Below, piece after piece: positions 33,077 through 42,929 of a DNA stretch of 64,000 nucleotides. How positions within the stretch are numbered: the first letter of the stretch is position 1; each line of letters opens with the position of its first letter. The notes under the pieces were generated by a model. The model ran no database searches. It was not told where the DNA came from and was given only the letters and a program-made list of their open reading frames with translations. The translations under genes and the position numbers were made by a program. The stretch comes from Candidatus Frackibacter sp. WG13 (GTDB lineage Bacteria > Bacillota > Halanaerobiia > Halobacteroidales > Acetohalobiaceae): positions 6,973 to 70,972 of the forward strand of contig NZ_FOTT01000001.1 of assembly GCF_900114655.1 (NCBI RefSeq). The letters are read 5' to 3'.

Positions 33077-34843
33077 TTATTTAGGAAGAGAAAAAATAAA
33101 TTTAGTTCCTTCTTCAACTTCACTTTCTACTTCAATTTTACCGTTATGCCCTTCTAGAATATGCTTTACTATAGATAATCCTAGACCAGTTCCACCCAAT
33201 TTACGAGACCTAGCTTTATCAACCCGATAGAAACGTTCAAATATTCGTTCTAAATCTTTCTTAGGAATCCCCATGCCTGTATCAATAATCTCAGTCCAAA
33301 CCTCTTCTTCGTCTTCATTGACCTTAATTTCAACTTTGCCACCATCAGGGGTATACTTAATAGCATTATCGACTAAATTAATGTATAGTTGTCTAACCTG
33401 ACTTCCATTACCAATAATTGTAGATAACTCTTCTGGTACATTAACCTTCAATGAAATATCTTTATCCATGGCTTTAGGAATCATAATTGTTAATACCTCT
33501 TCAATAACCTCATTTAAATTAATCTCTTCCTTATCTAAACCATCACTCATAGCTTCAATCTGTGATAAATCTAACAGGTCAACAATTAATTGTTCTAATC
33601 TATCGGCCTCATCCTTAATAATCTGCAAAAATCTTTTTAAAATATATGGTTCATAATCATCACTATCTAATAATGTTTCCACATAACCTTTAATTGAAGT
33701 TAATGGAGTTCTTAATTCATGAGAAACATTACCTACAAATTCAGTTCTCATCTGTTCTAACTTTCTCAATTCTGTAACATCACGTAAAACGGCTACTGCA
33801 CCTTGTTTATCGTTATCTTTACTCTTAATTGGGGTTACATGAATGCGAATAATTCTTTCATTTGGATAAATAACCTCAACTTCTTCCAAAACCTCTTGTT
33901 CATTATTGAAGGAACTCATAATCACCTCATCCAGCCTATGATTTCGAGTCACTTCCATAGTATACTTCCCTAAAGTATCTTCCTCATTAACTCTAAACAT
34001 CTTCTCAGCTGTTGGATTAAAAAGAATAATCTTACCAGTTTGGTCTACTGCAATCACTCCATCAGCCATATTACTTAAAATAGCCTCAATTTTATTCTTT
34101 TCACTAGAAATCTCATTAATCTTATTCTTTAATTTATCAGCCATATTATTAAATGCTTGACTTAATCTCCCTAATTCATCTTGGGAATTAATTCTGATTC
34201 TTTGGTCTAAAAACCCTTGTGCCATCTGTCCAGCTACATAAGTTATCTTTTCAATAGGACTACTAATTCTTTTAGTCAATATCAAGACTAATAATGAAGA
34301 AATAGAAATTGCTATTAAACCTGACTTAATTAGCTTCCATAATATTTGTGAAAGAACTTTTTGCACCTGACTTAAAGACAACGCTAATCTAACTATACCA
34401 ACTACTTTATTCCGGTCTGTAATTGGTAAAGCTACATATTTCATATCTATTTGCAAGGTTTCACTGTATCGAGTCGATTTGCCTACTCCATCCTTTAAAG
34501 CTTCCTGTACCTCAGGACGCTGAAGGTGATTTTCCATCTGCATTGGATCTTTAGCCGAATCTCCTAATACTCTTCCATTTACTTTAATAATAGTTATCCG
34601 AGCTGAAATATCTTTACTGTATTCACCTGCCAATCTATCAATAACTTCAACCTTTTCATCATTGAACACTTCATCTTCTAACAACCTTCTAACTAACTTC
34701 GTCTCTCTAATTAAATTAGTTTCAAATTTATTTATAAAATAATTTTCTAAAAAACCTTTTAAAGTAAAGCTAAATAGTATCAAAGCAGCTAGTATCAGAA
34801 TTAAATATAAAGCAGTAATCTTCCACCTAATACTCTTAAACAT
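33077..34843 (-). CDS. Sensor histidine kinase, PhoR/WalK type
   Basis: 588 aa. Two membrane helices (about 10-30 and 165-187) flank an extracellular Cache-like domain; then HAMP (about 190-245), PAS (255-360), HisKA with phospho-His in FVGNVSHELRTPLTSIKGY, and HATPase with NAIKYTPDGG and GGTGLGLSIVKHI. Stop of the regulator gene upstream is 3 bp from its start, so they form a pair. It could also phosphorylate the orphan Pho regulator at 22952 (inference). Confidence 0.95.
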   Translation of the reverse strand: MFKSIRWKITALYLILILAALILFSFTLKGFLENYFINKFETNLIRETKLVRRLLEDEVFNDEKVEVIDRLAGEYSKDISARITIIKVNGRVLGDSAKDPMQMENHLQRPEVQEALKDGVGKSTRYSETLQIDMKYVALPITDRNKVVGIVRLALSLSQVQKVLSQILWKLIKSGLIAISISSLLVLILTKRISSPIEKITYVAGQMAQGFLDQRIRINSQDELGRLSQAFNNMADKLKNKINEISSEKNKIEAILSNMADGVIAVDQTGKIILFNPTAEKMFRVNEEDTLGKYTMEVTRNHRLDEVIMSSFNNEQEVLEEVEVIYPNERIIRIHVTPIKSKDNDKQGAVAVLRDVTELRKLEQMRTEFVGNVSHELRTPLTSIKGYVETLLDSDDYEPYILKRFLQIIKDEADRLEQLIVDLLDLSQIEAMSDGLDKEEINLNEVIEEVLTIMIPKAMDKDISLKVNVPEELSTIIGNGSQVRQLYINLVDNAIKYTPDGGKVEIKVNEDEEEVWTEIIDTGMGIPKKDLERIFERFYRVDKARSRKLGGTGLGLSIVKHILEGHNGKIEVESEVEEGTKFIFSLPK

Positions 34844-34846
34844 AGC

Positions 34847-35554
34847 TTAGTCCAACTCCTTAAACCGATATCCAACTCCCCTAACGGTCTCAATATATTT
34901 GTGCCCCTCACTAATATTACTCTTTAGTTTTTGTCTCAAACGTCTAATATGAACATCTACCGTTCTTGTATCACCACTATACTCATATCCCCAAATTCTT
35001 TTTAATAAAGAACCACGAGTTAATACTTTCCCTGAAGCAGCAGCTAATAATTTGAGTAATTCAAATTCCTTTGGTGTAAAACTCACTTTCTTACCTGCTA
35101 ATAAGACCTCATGTTTATTTAAGTCTATCTTAATCTCTCCCACTTTGATCTGTCTATCATTTTTCTTCTTTGACCGAAAATTAGCCCGCCTCAAAATCGC
35201 TTTAACTCTTGCTACCAATTCACGAGGACTAAATGGTTTTGTAACATAATCATCTGCACCTAATTCTAACCCTAAAACACGGTCCACTTCTTTCTCTTTA
35301 GCAGTCAACATAATAATAGGAAGTTCATTCAATTCTTCATCATTCCTAATCTCCTTACAAACATCTAAACCACCCATCTTAGGCAGCATTAAATCAAGGA
35401 CCAATAGATTAACTCCTCTTTCCCGAACCTTATTTAATGCAGTTTGTCCATCATAAGCCACTAAAACTTCGTATCCTTCTTTCTCTAAGTTAAACTTAAT
35501 TAATTCTACAATATTCTCTTCATCATCTACAACTAAGATCTTCTGTCCCTCCAT
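34847..35554 (-). CDS. OmpR-family response regulator paired with the kinase
   Basis: 235 aa. Receiver with VDDEEN, phospho-Asp in LLVLDLMLPKMGG and TKPFSPREL; winged-helix C terminus with TRTVDVHIRRLRQKL. Co-transcribed with the kinase at 33077; 20 bp after pgeF. Resembles PhoP/WalR; no Pho box upstream. Confidence 0.93.
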   Translation of the reverse strand: MEGQKILVVDDEENIVELIKFNLEKEGYEVLVAYDGQTALNKVRERGVNLLVLDLMLPKMGGLDVCKEIRNDEELNELPIIMLTAKEKEVDRVLGLELGADDYVTKPFSPRELVARVKAILRRANFRSKKKNDRQIKVGEIKIDLNKHEVLLAGKKVSFTPKEFELLKLLAAASGKVLTRGSLLKRIWGYEYSGDTRTVDVHIRRLRQKLKSNISEGHKYIETVRGVGYRFKELD

Positions 35555-35574
35555 AATGACACCCCATCATTAAT

Positions 35575-36390
35575 TTATTTTAACTGAATTAGACTAGCCA
35601 TTCTGCCAGTAGTCCCATCTTCCTTACGATAAGAATAAAATTGATCTACATTACAGAAAGTGCAAAGCTCACTTAGTATAATATTCTCTTCTAAAACCCC
35701 TATATCCTGCAACTGTCGACTATTCGTCTGCCATAAATCTAACTTCCACTTGCCTTTTTCGTCAGTTTTAGCCACTAAATCCTGCCAATAATCAAAATTA
35801 TTACTTAAAGGTTCTACCACATATTCATCAACTTCATAACAACAAGGACCTATTGAAGGACCTATCCCTACTAGAATATCTTTCGGCTTCGAGTTAAACT
35901 CTTTTTCTATCTTTTTTACCGTCTTCTGTCCAATTTTTTTAACTGTTCCCTTCCAACCACCATGAGCTAATGCCACCACTTCTTGCTTAGGGTCTAAAAT
36001 AATTATAGGTACACAATCAGCATAATAAGAAGTTAAAGCTACTCCCTTTTCTGCAGTGATTAAGGCATCTGTACCTGAAATTGAGCTTTCATAATCTAAA
36101 GCTCCTTTCCCTATGTCTGCTTTAGTTACTATCTTAATAGCATCAGAATGTATCTGTTCACCAGCCACTATCTCTTTGTAATTTATTCTTAATTCATCAC
36201 ATATCAATTTGCGATTTTCTACTACTCTTTCTTGATCATCTCCTGTATGAAAACCTAAATTTAAAGTAGCAAAATCCCCTTCACTTACTCCTCCTTTTCG
36301 TGTCGAAAAAGCATGATTAACTAAATCAGTCGCTTTAAACTCCTCTATAATATAATACTCTAACTCTTGATTAGTTGCTAATTTGAACAT
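35575..36390 (-). CDS. pgeF: Multicopper polyphenol oxidase/PgeF family purine nucleoside enzyme
   Basis: 271 aa from the ATG at 36390 (GGAGGAG before it). The family signature HAFSTRKGGVS, LGFHTGDD, DCVPIIILDP, ALAHGGWKGT and GPSIGPCCYEV is complete, with metal ligands Cys and His. YfiH/YlmD proteins act as purine nucleoside phosphorylases or peptidoglycan-editing factors. In Bacillus the gene sits in the ylm cluster; here it heads the two-component operon. Confidence 0.94.
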   Translation of the reverse strand: MFKLATNQELEYYIIEEFKATDLVNHAFSTRKGGVSEGDFATLNLGFHTGDDQERVVENRKLICDELRINYKEIVAGEQIHSDAIKIVTKADIGKGALDYESSISGTDALITAEKGVALTSYYADCVPIIILDPKQEVVALAHGGWKGTVKKIGQKTVKKIEKEFNSKPKDILVGIGPSIGPCCYEVDEYVVEPLSNNFDYWQDLVAKTDEKGKWKLDLWQTNSRQLQDIGVLEENIILSELCTFCNVDQFYSYRKEDGTTGRMASLIQLK

Positions 36391-36488
36391 TAATACTCCT
36401 CCTTTTAATTTAAATAACAATAAATGATAAATATCATTGTTAATTATTCCATTTAAGATATAATATTACTACAGAAAGGAGTGATTCG

Positions 36489-37037
36489 ATGCTTGAAAAA
36501 GATTTATCATTGACCAATTCTTCGAAAAATACATTTAATAAATTATATAATACAATGATTTCTAAACTAGAGATTAACATAATTAATACTAAACTATTAG
36601 ATCTTTTTTGGTCGTTCTTAGGAGCCTTTTTAGGAATTGGAGCCATTACCTATCTAACCTATACCCATAATATTACTCTACTGGCCCCTTCATTTGGAGC
36701 CTCAGCGGTATTAATTTATGGTGCGTGTGAAGTTCCTATGGCCCAACCTAAAAATGTAATTGGCGGTCATTTAATTTCTGCTCTTGTAGGAGTAATAGTC
36801 TATCAATTATTTGGTCTAAATTGGTTAACTATTACCTTAGCCGTCTCTTTAGCTATTACATTGATGCTAAGTACTAATACAGCACATCCACCTGGAGGTG
36901 CTACTGCTTTTATAGCTGTTTATACAGAACAAAATTTCGCTTTTATCTTTAAACCAATCTTAATTGGAGCACTAATTTTAGTCTTAATAGGACTATTAAC
37001 TAATTACATTAGTGAAGATCGAAAATACCCTAATTAA
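36489..37037 (+). CDS. HPP family membrane protein
   Basis: 182 aa. A polar head (1-35), then four to five membrane segments and the family motif NTAHPPGGATAFIAV with the His-Pro-Pro triad. Ribosome site AAAGGAG. HPP proteins are integral membrane proteins with proposed nitrite-transport function in chloroplasts; function in bacteria unknown. Sits alone on the plus strand, with a terminator after it. Confidence 0.9.
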   Translation: MLEKDLSLTNSSKNTFNKLYNTMISKLEINIINTKLLDLFWSFLGAFLGIGAITYLTYTHNITLLAPSFGASAVLIYGACEVPMAQPKNVIGGHLISALVGVIVYQLFGLNWLTITLAVSLAITLMLSTNTAHPPGGATAFIAVYTEQNFAFIFKPILIGALILVLIGLLTNYISEDRKYPN

Positions 37038-37066
37038 TACTATTTCATAATTAATTATGAATAAAA

Positions 37067-37111
37067 TTTACAAAAGCCTTGTAGAAGGTATTCCTACAAG
37101 GCTTTTGTAAA
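37067..37111. terminator. Bidirectional terminator between the HPP gene and nikR
   Basis: TTTACAAAAGCCTTGTAG and CTACAAGGCTTTTGTAAA form an 18-bp perfect stem with a short loop, in the gap between convergent genes. Confidence 0.9.
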
Positions 37112-37117
37112 TGAAAA

Positions 37118-37549
37118 TTATGACAAATCTTTCCCAGTCGAAGTGATAGTTAACTTCCCATGCTTTACTCCTTTAATTCCAATTAATCTTTCAGCTACTT
37201 CTCTAGTTTCACCTGCTTTACCCTTAACTACTAAGACCTCCAAACAATTATGATGGTCTAAATGGACATGGGTTGTAGACAAGAATAGATCATGATAATC
37301 ATGTTGTAGTTCATTAAGTTCATCACTTAAACCACGCACATGATGATCATAAATTAAAGTAATTGTCCCAGCTACTTCTCTTTCTTCATCCTCCCATTCA
37401 TTCTCTACTAGCCTGTTTCTGATTAAATCTCTAATTGCTTCCGATCGATTTGAATATCCTTTTTTTACTATTAAATCATCGAATGTATCTAATAAATCTT
37501 CGTTCATAGAGATACCAAATCTAACTAAGTTATTACTCACATTAATCAC
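37118..37549 (-). CDS. nikR: Nickel-responsive regulator NikR
   Basis: 143 aa. Ribbon-helix-helix N terminus ([18 protein letters not shown]), then the ACT-like nickel domain with [17 protein letters not shown]: the His and Cys ligands are present. Represses nickel uptake genes when nickel is abundant; also nickel-linked enzymes. Downstream of the FmdE-like gene in the same direction, 46 bp apart. Confidence 0.95.
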   Translation of the reverse strand: MINVSNNLVRFGISMNEDLLDTFDDLIVKKGYSNRSEAIRDLIRNRLVENEWEDEEREVAGTITLIYDHHVRGLSDELNELQHDYHDLFLSTTHVHLDHHNCLEVLVVKGKAGETREVAERLIGIKGVKHGKLTITSTGKDLS

Positions 37550-37594
37550 CTATCTTTATTAAAATTAGTTTCAGGATTAAATTTTAAACCTAAT

Positions 37595-38128
37595 TTAACT
37601 ACCTTCTTTAAAACAAGAAATACATAGCACTTCTCCTTCTTTTAGCCTTGCTTTAGTTTCCATAACTGGTTCTGAACAATTGGCACACTGTACTGAATCC
37701 CGAATAGCAGCTTTAGGAGGAAGTTCAATATCTAATTTCTCTACTGTAAATATATCTTCAGCTGGCTTATTATATAATTCCTTTACTCTAACCTCTTTAT
37801 CCACATTTTCCTCAAAATCTAAAGCACCATACTTTAAAGCTACTCTAATTGCTTGTCCATTATTACGATTACCAACTGTAAAGGCCTGTTTACCATAATT
37901 TTTTATTAAAAAGTTACCTTTCCCAGCTGTACAACCGGTTAATGTCTGAATAGCATCTATACTACATGCATCTGTTTCTACAATAGCTACTAGTTCCTCA
38001 TCCGCTGACCTCGCTACTCCTAGTTCCTCCAATGCTACTTGCCCAGCTTTAAAGCCAATCATTAGACCTGGACAGAGATGCCCATGAAAATCGACCGCTT
38101 GCTTTAATTTAGCGTCATTCAATTCCAT
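37595..38128 (-). CDS. FmdE-like (FwdE/FmdE domain) protein
   Basis: 177 aa from ATG 38128 (AAAGGAGG 7 bp before). FmdE domain 5-110 with VDFHGHLCPGLMIG and a Cys pair ahead (TDACSIDAIQTLTGCT). The C terminus has a zinc ribbon, CANCSEPV and CISCF. In methanogens FwdE/FmdE belongs to formylmethanofuran dehydrogenase; in Firmicutes these stand-alone forms are of unclear function, perhaps metal or molybdenum/tungsten enzyme linked. Paired here with NikR. Confidence 0.88.
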   Translation of the reverse strand: MELNDAKLKQAVDFHGHLCPGLMIGFKAGQVALEELGVARSADEELVAIVETDACSIDAIQTLTGCTAGKGNFLIKNYGKQAFTVGNRNNGQAIRVALKYGALDFEENVDKEVRVKELYNKPAEDIFTVEKLDIELPPKAAIRDSVQCANCSEPVMETKARLKEGEVLCISCFKEGS

Positions 38129-38245
38129 TCTATTGCCTCCTTTCATATTTAACTGATGGACTTCAACCTTAGTTACTCATAATTGCTTTTAGTTACTAAT
38201 ATAGAATTCACGAAATTAATAAAAAATTCCTGTAAATATAGTAAT

Positions 38246-38512
38246 TTATTCAATTTGATTATTATCTGGATGAATAAAATCATTTAAATCAACTAAAATT
38301 ACATCCTGTCCTATCTTCTCAATCTGTCTCCAATTAATAACTAAATCATTCTTACCCGAGAAGATGCTCAAGAACTTTCTCTCACCTGGTACAACGATTG
38401 ATTTAATCTTTCCCTTTGCTAAATCCAACTCTATATCTTTAATCATTCCTAATCTCTGCCCATCATTAATATTAATCACTTCTTTTGCTTGTAATTCTGA
38501 AGTCTTAATCAT
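38246..38512 (-). CDS. ylmC: YlmC/YmxH family PRC-barrel sporulation protein
   Basis: 88 aa. PRC-barrel fold: TSELQAKEVININDGQRLG, DIELDLAKGKIKSIVVPG and GQDVILVDL. The family is sporulation linked (sigma-E/-G regulon context). Ribosome site GGAGGG. Stands just before sigG/spoIIR on the same strand in order but separated by a terminator. Confidence 0.92.
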   Translation of the reverse strand: MIKTSELQAKEVININDGQRLGMIKDIELDLAKGKIKSIVVPGERKFLSIFSGKNDLVINWRQIEKIGQDVILVDLNDFIHPDNNQIE

Positions 38513-38591
38513 TTTAGGTCCCTCCTCTATAAAGAAGCTTGTTCATTATATATATATGTTTTAAAGATTAATTATGTTACTGACTCCGAAT

Positions 38592-38620
38592 AAAAAAAGC
38601 TCCTATTAATAGGAGCTTTA
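38592..38620. terminator. Terminator after spoIIR
   Basis: AAAGCTCCTATTAATAGGAGCTTT forms a compact hairpin; the minus strand then reads a T run, so it ends the sigG-spoIIR transcript. Confidence 0.85.
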
Positions 38621-38679
38621 AAACTGAATATATAATTTAAACGTAAAAGCTTATCTTAAGTTCAATATAACTCTTTATC

Positions 38680-39378
38680 TTAATCATTTGGGACATTGTT
38701 AGCAAACAGATTATTTAAATTAGTAATTGAAACTCTTAATAGGCGTTTTATTTTTTCTTTCTTTTTAATTAACTGCTGATTACTCTCTATATATTCCAAT
38801 AATTTGGACTCCACTTTAATTTCTATATCCTCAGCTTCAACATCTGCTACTTTCTGTTTCTTACTCTCATTATTAACTGCATCTATATAACAGAGCGGAG
38901 GAAATAGAACGCACCACCAGTTTTCCCCTTTTCCTTCGCCAAGAACCACTCTTAAAGCATCATAATCTCCGGTTGGTAAAGTTACATTACCGTAAGTTCT
39001 TTTAGGGAAATGAAAATTATCTAGATTTAATCTAACTTTATACTCACTATTCATCTTATCCAATTCAGATTCTACAACCTTTTTTATGTAGCCCAAATTC
39101 TTTTTAACTACTTCCTGGGCTCGCTTTGCACTATTAACTTCTTTAAATAATCCCTCAGTTTGAGCAATAATTTTATCCCTAATTCGTCGTTTTAGCTTTT
39201 GGTCTTCTAATGAGTTACTATTAGCAATCACATGCAATCTTAATAGGTTACCACTATTATAAGCAGTAGTCTTTAACTCTTTATTAACTACTATTGCCGA
39301 GGAAGACCCTAAGCCTGCTAAAATAACTAACGCTACCACTGTAACCGTTATCAATCTAATTCGTTCTCTACATTGCAT
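38680..39378 (-). CDS. spoIIR: Stage II sporulation protein R
   Basis: About 232 aa from the ATG at 39378 (MQCRERIRLIT), with GGAGAGGG upstream; the earlier ATG lies within sigG. Signal-anchor helix (8-30), then RLHVIANSNSLEDQ and a beta-rich body with WWCVLFPPLCYID. SpoIIR is secreted from the forespore and triggers SpoIIGA to activate sigma-E. Direct linkage to sigG suggests both are transcribed together. Confidence 0.95.
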   Translation of the reverse strand: MQCRERIRLITVTVVALVILAGLGSSSAIVVNKELKTTAYNSGNLLRLHVIANSNSLEDQKLKRRIRDKIIAQTEGLFKEVNSAKRAQEVVKKNLGYIKKVVESELDKMNSEYKVRLNLDNFHFPKRTYGNVTLPTGDYDALRVVLGEGKGENWWCVLFPPLCYIDAVNNESKKQKVADVEAEDIEIKVESKLLEYIESNQQLIKKKEKIKRLLRVSITNLNNLFANNVPND

Positions 39379-39397
39379 ATTCGAATCATCCCTCTCC

Positions 39398-40174
39398 TTA
39401 TTCACTAACATGCTTCTTTAAATTCTTTAAAGCTGCTTTTTCTAAACGTGATACTTGTGCCTGTGAAATACCTATATTATCTGCAACTTCCATCTGGGTC
39501 TTACCCTTATAAAATCTCAAACTTAAGATTAACTTTTCCCTATCTTCTAATTGGCATAATGCTTCTCTAACTGCAATGCCTTCTAGCCACGATTCATCTT
39601 CACTTTCATCATCACTAATCTGGTCCATAACATAAATAGGATCACCACCGTCATGATAGATAGGTTCAAAGAGAGAGATAGGATCTTGAATTGCATCTAA
39701 CGCATAAACAATATCTTCGCGAGGGATACCTAATTCTTTTGCTATATCTGTTAAAGTTGGTTCTTCCGATTTCTTATTTAATAATGTTTCTTTCATTTGC
39801 AATGCTTTATAAGCTGTATCTCTTAAGGAACGACTTACTCGAATTGGGTTGTTATCTCTTAAGTGCCGACGAATTTCACCGATAATCATTGGTACCGCAT
39901 AAGTAGAGAACTTAACATTCTTACTTAAATCAAAGTTATCAATTGACTTCATTAACCCAATACAACCTACCTGAAATAGATCATCAATTGGTTCGCCTCG
40001 ATTATTAAACCGCTGCAAAACACTTAATACTAATCTTAGATTGCCGCCTACTATAGTCTGTCTTGCTTGTCGGTCACCATTTTGCATCTTCTTAAATAAT
40101 TCTCGCATTTCTTCATTAGATAATACTGGTAGTTCTGATGTATTGACGCCGCAAATATCTACTTTATTTCCCAA
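39398..40174 (-). CDS. sigG: Sporulation RNA polymerase sigma-G factor
   Basis: 258 aa from TTG at 40174, 5 bp after GGAGGGG. Head NKVDICGVNTSELPVL is diagnostic for sigma-G. Region 2 (VGCIGLMKSIDNFDL, FSTYAVPMIIGEIRR) and region 4 (TQMEVADNIGISQAQVSRLE) are intact. It drives late forespore genes. Confidence 0.97.
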   Translation of the reverse strand: MGNKVDICGVNTSELPVLSNEEMRELFKKMQNGDRQARQTIVGGNLRLVLSVLQRFNNRGEPIDDLFQVGCIGLMKSIDNFDLSKNVKFSTYAVPMIIGEIRRHLRDNNPIRVSRSLRDTAYKALQMKETLLNKKSEEPTLTDIAKELGIPREDIVYALDAIQDPISLFEPIYHDGGDPIYVMDQISDDESEDESWLEGIAVREALCQLEDREKLILSLRFYKGKTQMEVADNIGISQAQVSRLEKAALKNLKKHVSE

Positions 40175-40301
40175 TTCAACCCCTCCATTTATTGCCAAGT
40201 GTTATCTTCTATTATCATTATTACCGTGCTAAAGTGGATTTATACATACAATATTTAGAATACTTTGGGATTAAATTGCTTTATGTAATATTAAAGTAAA
40301 G

Positions 40302-40331
40302 AAAAAACCGCACCCAATTTTTAGGTGCGGC
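40302..40331 (-). terminator. Terminator of the 88-aa gene
   Basis: On the minus strand CCGCACCTAAAAATTGGGTGCGG closes a stem followed by a run of six Ts. Confidence 0.85.
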
Positions 40332-40349
40332 AAGTACTTTTATTTTGTT

Positions 40350-40616
40350 TTAGTGGACAATCCCACTATCATTAATATCATCAAAACTATACCAAATTTC
40401 AGTTGATAAAGCTCCATCACCATTGTTAACATTAAATTCTAAAGCTAACTCTCCGTTAGAATTACAATATATAAAAGTACATTTACGCCAACAATCACTA
40501 CACTTTTTAAAATTTTTATTAGAATTAAATTTAAACTTCTGCTGCCTTTTATTACTTTCATTTTTACATATAACTAAGCTATCACCTGAATCAAGCTTTT
40601 CATGAAATAAGATCAA
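40350..40616 (-). CDS. 88-aa Cys-containing hypothetical protein
   Basis: TTG at 40616 after GGGGGAG. Acidic and basic mixed, with CSDCWRKC (residues about 38-45) suggesting a small metal or disulfide site, and a beta-like tail ending STEIWYSFDDINDSGIVH. No signal peptide. Own terminator. No family recognised. Confidence 0.65.
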   Translation of the reverse strand: MILFHEKLDSGDSLVICKNESNKRQQKFKFNSNKNFKKCSDCWRKCTFIYCNSNGELALEFNVNNGDGALSTEIWYSFDDINDSGIVH

Positions 40617-40796
40617 GTAAAACTCCCCCTTTTTTTAATTTGTATAACTATTAATTGATACATAATACTTGACCACAATCACAACATAGCACTTGATTAC
40701 GTACAAAAATTAAAAATTTTCTACCAACTATATAAATATTTCTACAACACTACCTAATTCCCTGCATAATACTAAATTTCACAAGTTTGTTAAGAA

Positions 40797-40838
40797 CAAA
40801 AAAACGGTGTATATCGTAATCATCCGATATACACCGGT
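40797..40838 (-). terminator. Terminator of the aldehyde oxidoreductase operon
   Basis: GGTGTATATCG and CGATATACACC form an 11-bp stem around TAATCATC, with seven Ts downstream on the minus strand. Confidence 0.9.
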
Positions 40839-40852
40839 CCTCCTTAATCATA

Positions 40853-41119
40853 TTATCCTCCAGCAACCTGTGGGAAGATAGTCACTTTATCATCACTATT
40901 TAATTCTGTTTCTAACCCATCAAGATAGAGAATATTTCTACCATTAATTAATATAGTTATTGTCTCATCTAACTCTCCATCTTCTAACAGTTCATCTTCC
41001 ATATCTTTACCATAATTGTCGATTAGAATATCTATTACTTGCTGTAAATTTTCTGCTTCTAACTCTACTCCTTTACAATCAGTTATATTACGTAGCGTTG
41101 CTAATAATCGCACCTTCAT
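40853..41119 (-). CDS. MoaD/ThiS-like sulfur carrier
   Basis: 88 aa, ubiquitin-like, ending PQVAGG: the C-terminal Gly-Gly that is adenylated and thiolated. Supplies sulfur for the pyranopterin cofactor or an AOR-dedicated carrier. Located 10 bp after the aldehyde oxidoreductase gene, an arrangement common for tungsten AORs. Confidence 0.9.
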   Translation of the reverse strand: MKVRLLATLRNITDCKGVELEAENLQQVIDILIDNYGKDMEDELLEDGELDETITILINGRNILYLDGLETELNSDDKVTIFPQVAGG

Positions 41120-41129
41120 TTTTGATCAC

Positions 41130-42929
41130 CTAAATTCCTAATTCAGCAATCTTTTCCTCTGTAACTTCACCATTAGAACTCCAGCCGCGCAATTCATAAT
41201 ACTCATCTAACATAGTCTCTAAATCTACTACTTTACCTTCGGCTGGTCCCTCTGGCATCGGTTTTTCTACTAATCGCTTGGCTAATTTATCTTCATCAGG
41301 TTCTATACCTGCTTTAGCATTAAATACTCGTTCTAAGTTCCAAATTCTTTCGCCAGCCTGCATCATCTCTTCCTCTGTATAACCAGCTCCCGTTACTGAT
41401 TCTAATAATTTATAAATATCCTCAGCATCTAAAGCAAAAGTGGTAAATAGACAAATTCCACTAGCATCGACCACTCCAGTTAAATCTTGGAATATCTTTG
41501 TCCATTCTGCTTTACCTTCAACTGTAAATGGATCGAGAGATTCTGGGACGCCTAATATTTCAGGAGAAGTCATATAACCTCTTACGTGACACCCACCTCG
41601 ATTAGAAGTAGCATACTCTAACCCCATACCTTGTGAACCACGCGGGTCATAAGCTGGATACTCTTGTTTCTTAGTACTCATTGAGTATTCTGGCTTACCA
41701 TACCTTTCAGCTAATCGATATGAACCTTCAGCTAATAAATCACCTATTCCTTCTCGCTTTCCGGTTAGTCCTACAGCTTCTACCATTGCTTGCGCATTCC
41801 CAAACTCTAAATTTAATCCTATTTCTTCATCTGTAAGCACTCCATCTTCATACATTTCCATTGCACAAGCGATGGTCGTTCCCATCGTAATAGTATCTAA
41901 GCCTAATTCGTTACAGATAAAGTTAGCTTTAGTTATTGCTTTTAAATTATCAATATCACAGTCTGCACCAAAGGCCCAGATTGTCTCATACTCTGGTCCT
42001 TCACCAAAGCCTTCATATTCACCATCTGGAACTAAGGAAACTCTACCACAACCTATAGGACATCCTGCACAAGCCTTATTCTTAACTAATAATTCATCAG
42101 CTAAGCTTTCACCACTAATCTGCTCTGCTTCTTTAAAAATCCCTTCTTGAAAGTTACGAGTCGGTAGATTCCCATGTTCATTTACAATATTGACCAATAC
42201 CGCAGTCCCTAATGCTGGTAATCCTTCATTAGTTACTCCTGATTCTTTAATCTTATCTAAAGATTTTTTTAATACTTGCTTAAATTTATCCTTATTAGCT
42301 ACTTGTACTCCTTGTGTTCCTCTAACCATAACTGCTTTTAGATTTTTAGAACCCATTACAGCTCCTACGCCAGAACGACCAGCGGCTCGCTCACGATCAT
42401 TCATAATACAAGCAAACTTAACTAAATTTTCTCCCGCCGGACCAATGGTAGCAGTCTTAAATTTATCGCTATACTCAGACCTTAAATAATTATCAGTTTC
42501 TAGAGTAGTCTTACCCCATAAATTATCTGCAGACTTAATTTCAACTTGATCATCATCAATCACTATGTAAACTGGTTTCTCTGCTTTCCCTTCAAAGACA
42601 ATTGCATCATAGCCTGCATATTTTAATTCACTCGGAAAGTAACCACCTGAATTAGAAGCAGCAATTGTACCAGTTAAAGGTGACTTAGTTACTACATTAT
42701 ATCTACTTCCGGATACAGCTGCTGTACCAGTTAGAGGGCCGGTAGCAAAGATAAGCTTATTCTCCGGAGCTAAAGGTTCAACTTTTGGGTCAACTTCGTC
42801 ATAAAAGAGTTTAGTACCTAATCCTCGTGCACCAATATAATCTTTTGCTAACTGTCGGTCTAGTCTTTCTACGGTCACTTGCTCATTATCTAAATCGATT
42901 CTTAAAATTTGTCCCATCCAGCCACTCAT
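41130..42929 (-). CDS. aor: Tungsten aldehyde:ferredoxin oxidoreductase
   Basis: 599 aa. AOR family hallmarks: [30 protein letters not shown], the [4Fe-4S] motif CAGCPIGC with a far C-terminal Cys (DASGICLFT), and [10 protein letters not shown]. Oxidises aldehydes to acids with ferredoxin as acceptor. Start overlaps the ferredoxin stop by one base. Needs tungsten pterin, matching the tungstate importer in the window. Confidence 0.96.
   Translation of the reverse strand: MSGWMGQILRIDLDNEQVTVERLDRQLAKDYIGARGLGTKLFYDEVDPKVEPLAPENKLIFATGPLTGTAAVSGSRYNVVTKSPLTGTIAASNSGGYFPSELKYAGYDAIVFEGKAEKPVYIVIDDDQVEIKSADNLWGKTTLETDNYLRSEYSDKFKTATIGPAGENLVKFACIMNDRERAAGRSGVGAVMGSKNLKAVMVRGTQGVQVANKDKFKQVLKKSLDKIKESGVTNEGLPALGTAVLVNIVNEHGNLPTRNFQEGIFKEAEQISGESLADELLVKNKACAGCPIGCGRVSLVPDGEYEGFGEGPEYETIWAFGADCDIDNLKAITKANFICNELGLDTITMGTTIACAMEMYEDGVLTDEEIGLNLEFGNAQAMVEAVGLTGKREGIGDLLAEGSYRLAERYGKPEYSMSTKKQEYPAYDPRGSQGMGLEYATSNRGGCHVRGYMTSPEILGVPESLDPFTVEGKAEWTKIFQDLTGVVDASGICLFTTFALDAEDIYKLLESVTGAGYTEEEMMQAGERIWNLERVFNAKAGIEPDEDKLAKRLVEKPMPEGPAEGKVVDLETMLDEYYELRGWSSNGEVTEEKIAELGI

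Noticed and set aside
36440-36646. Minus-strand ORF over the start of the HPP gene
   Set aside because: Antisense to the start of a recognised family protein with a good ribosome site.
42190-42489. 99-codon plus-strand ORF inside aor
   Set aside because: Antisense frame in a highly conserved enzyme gene, no ribosome site.
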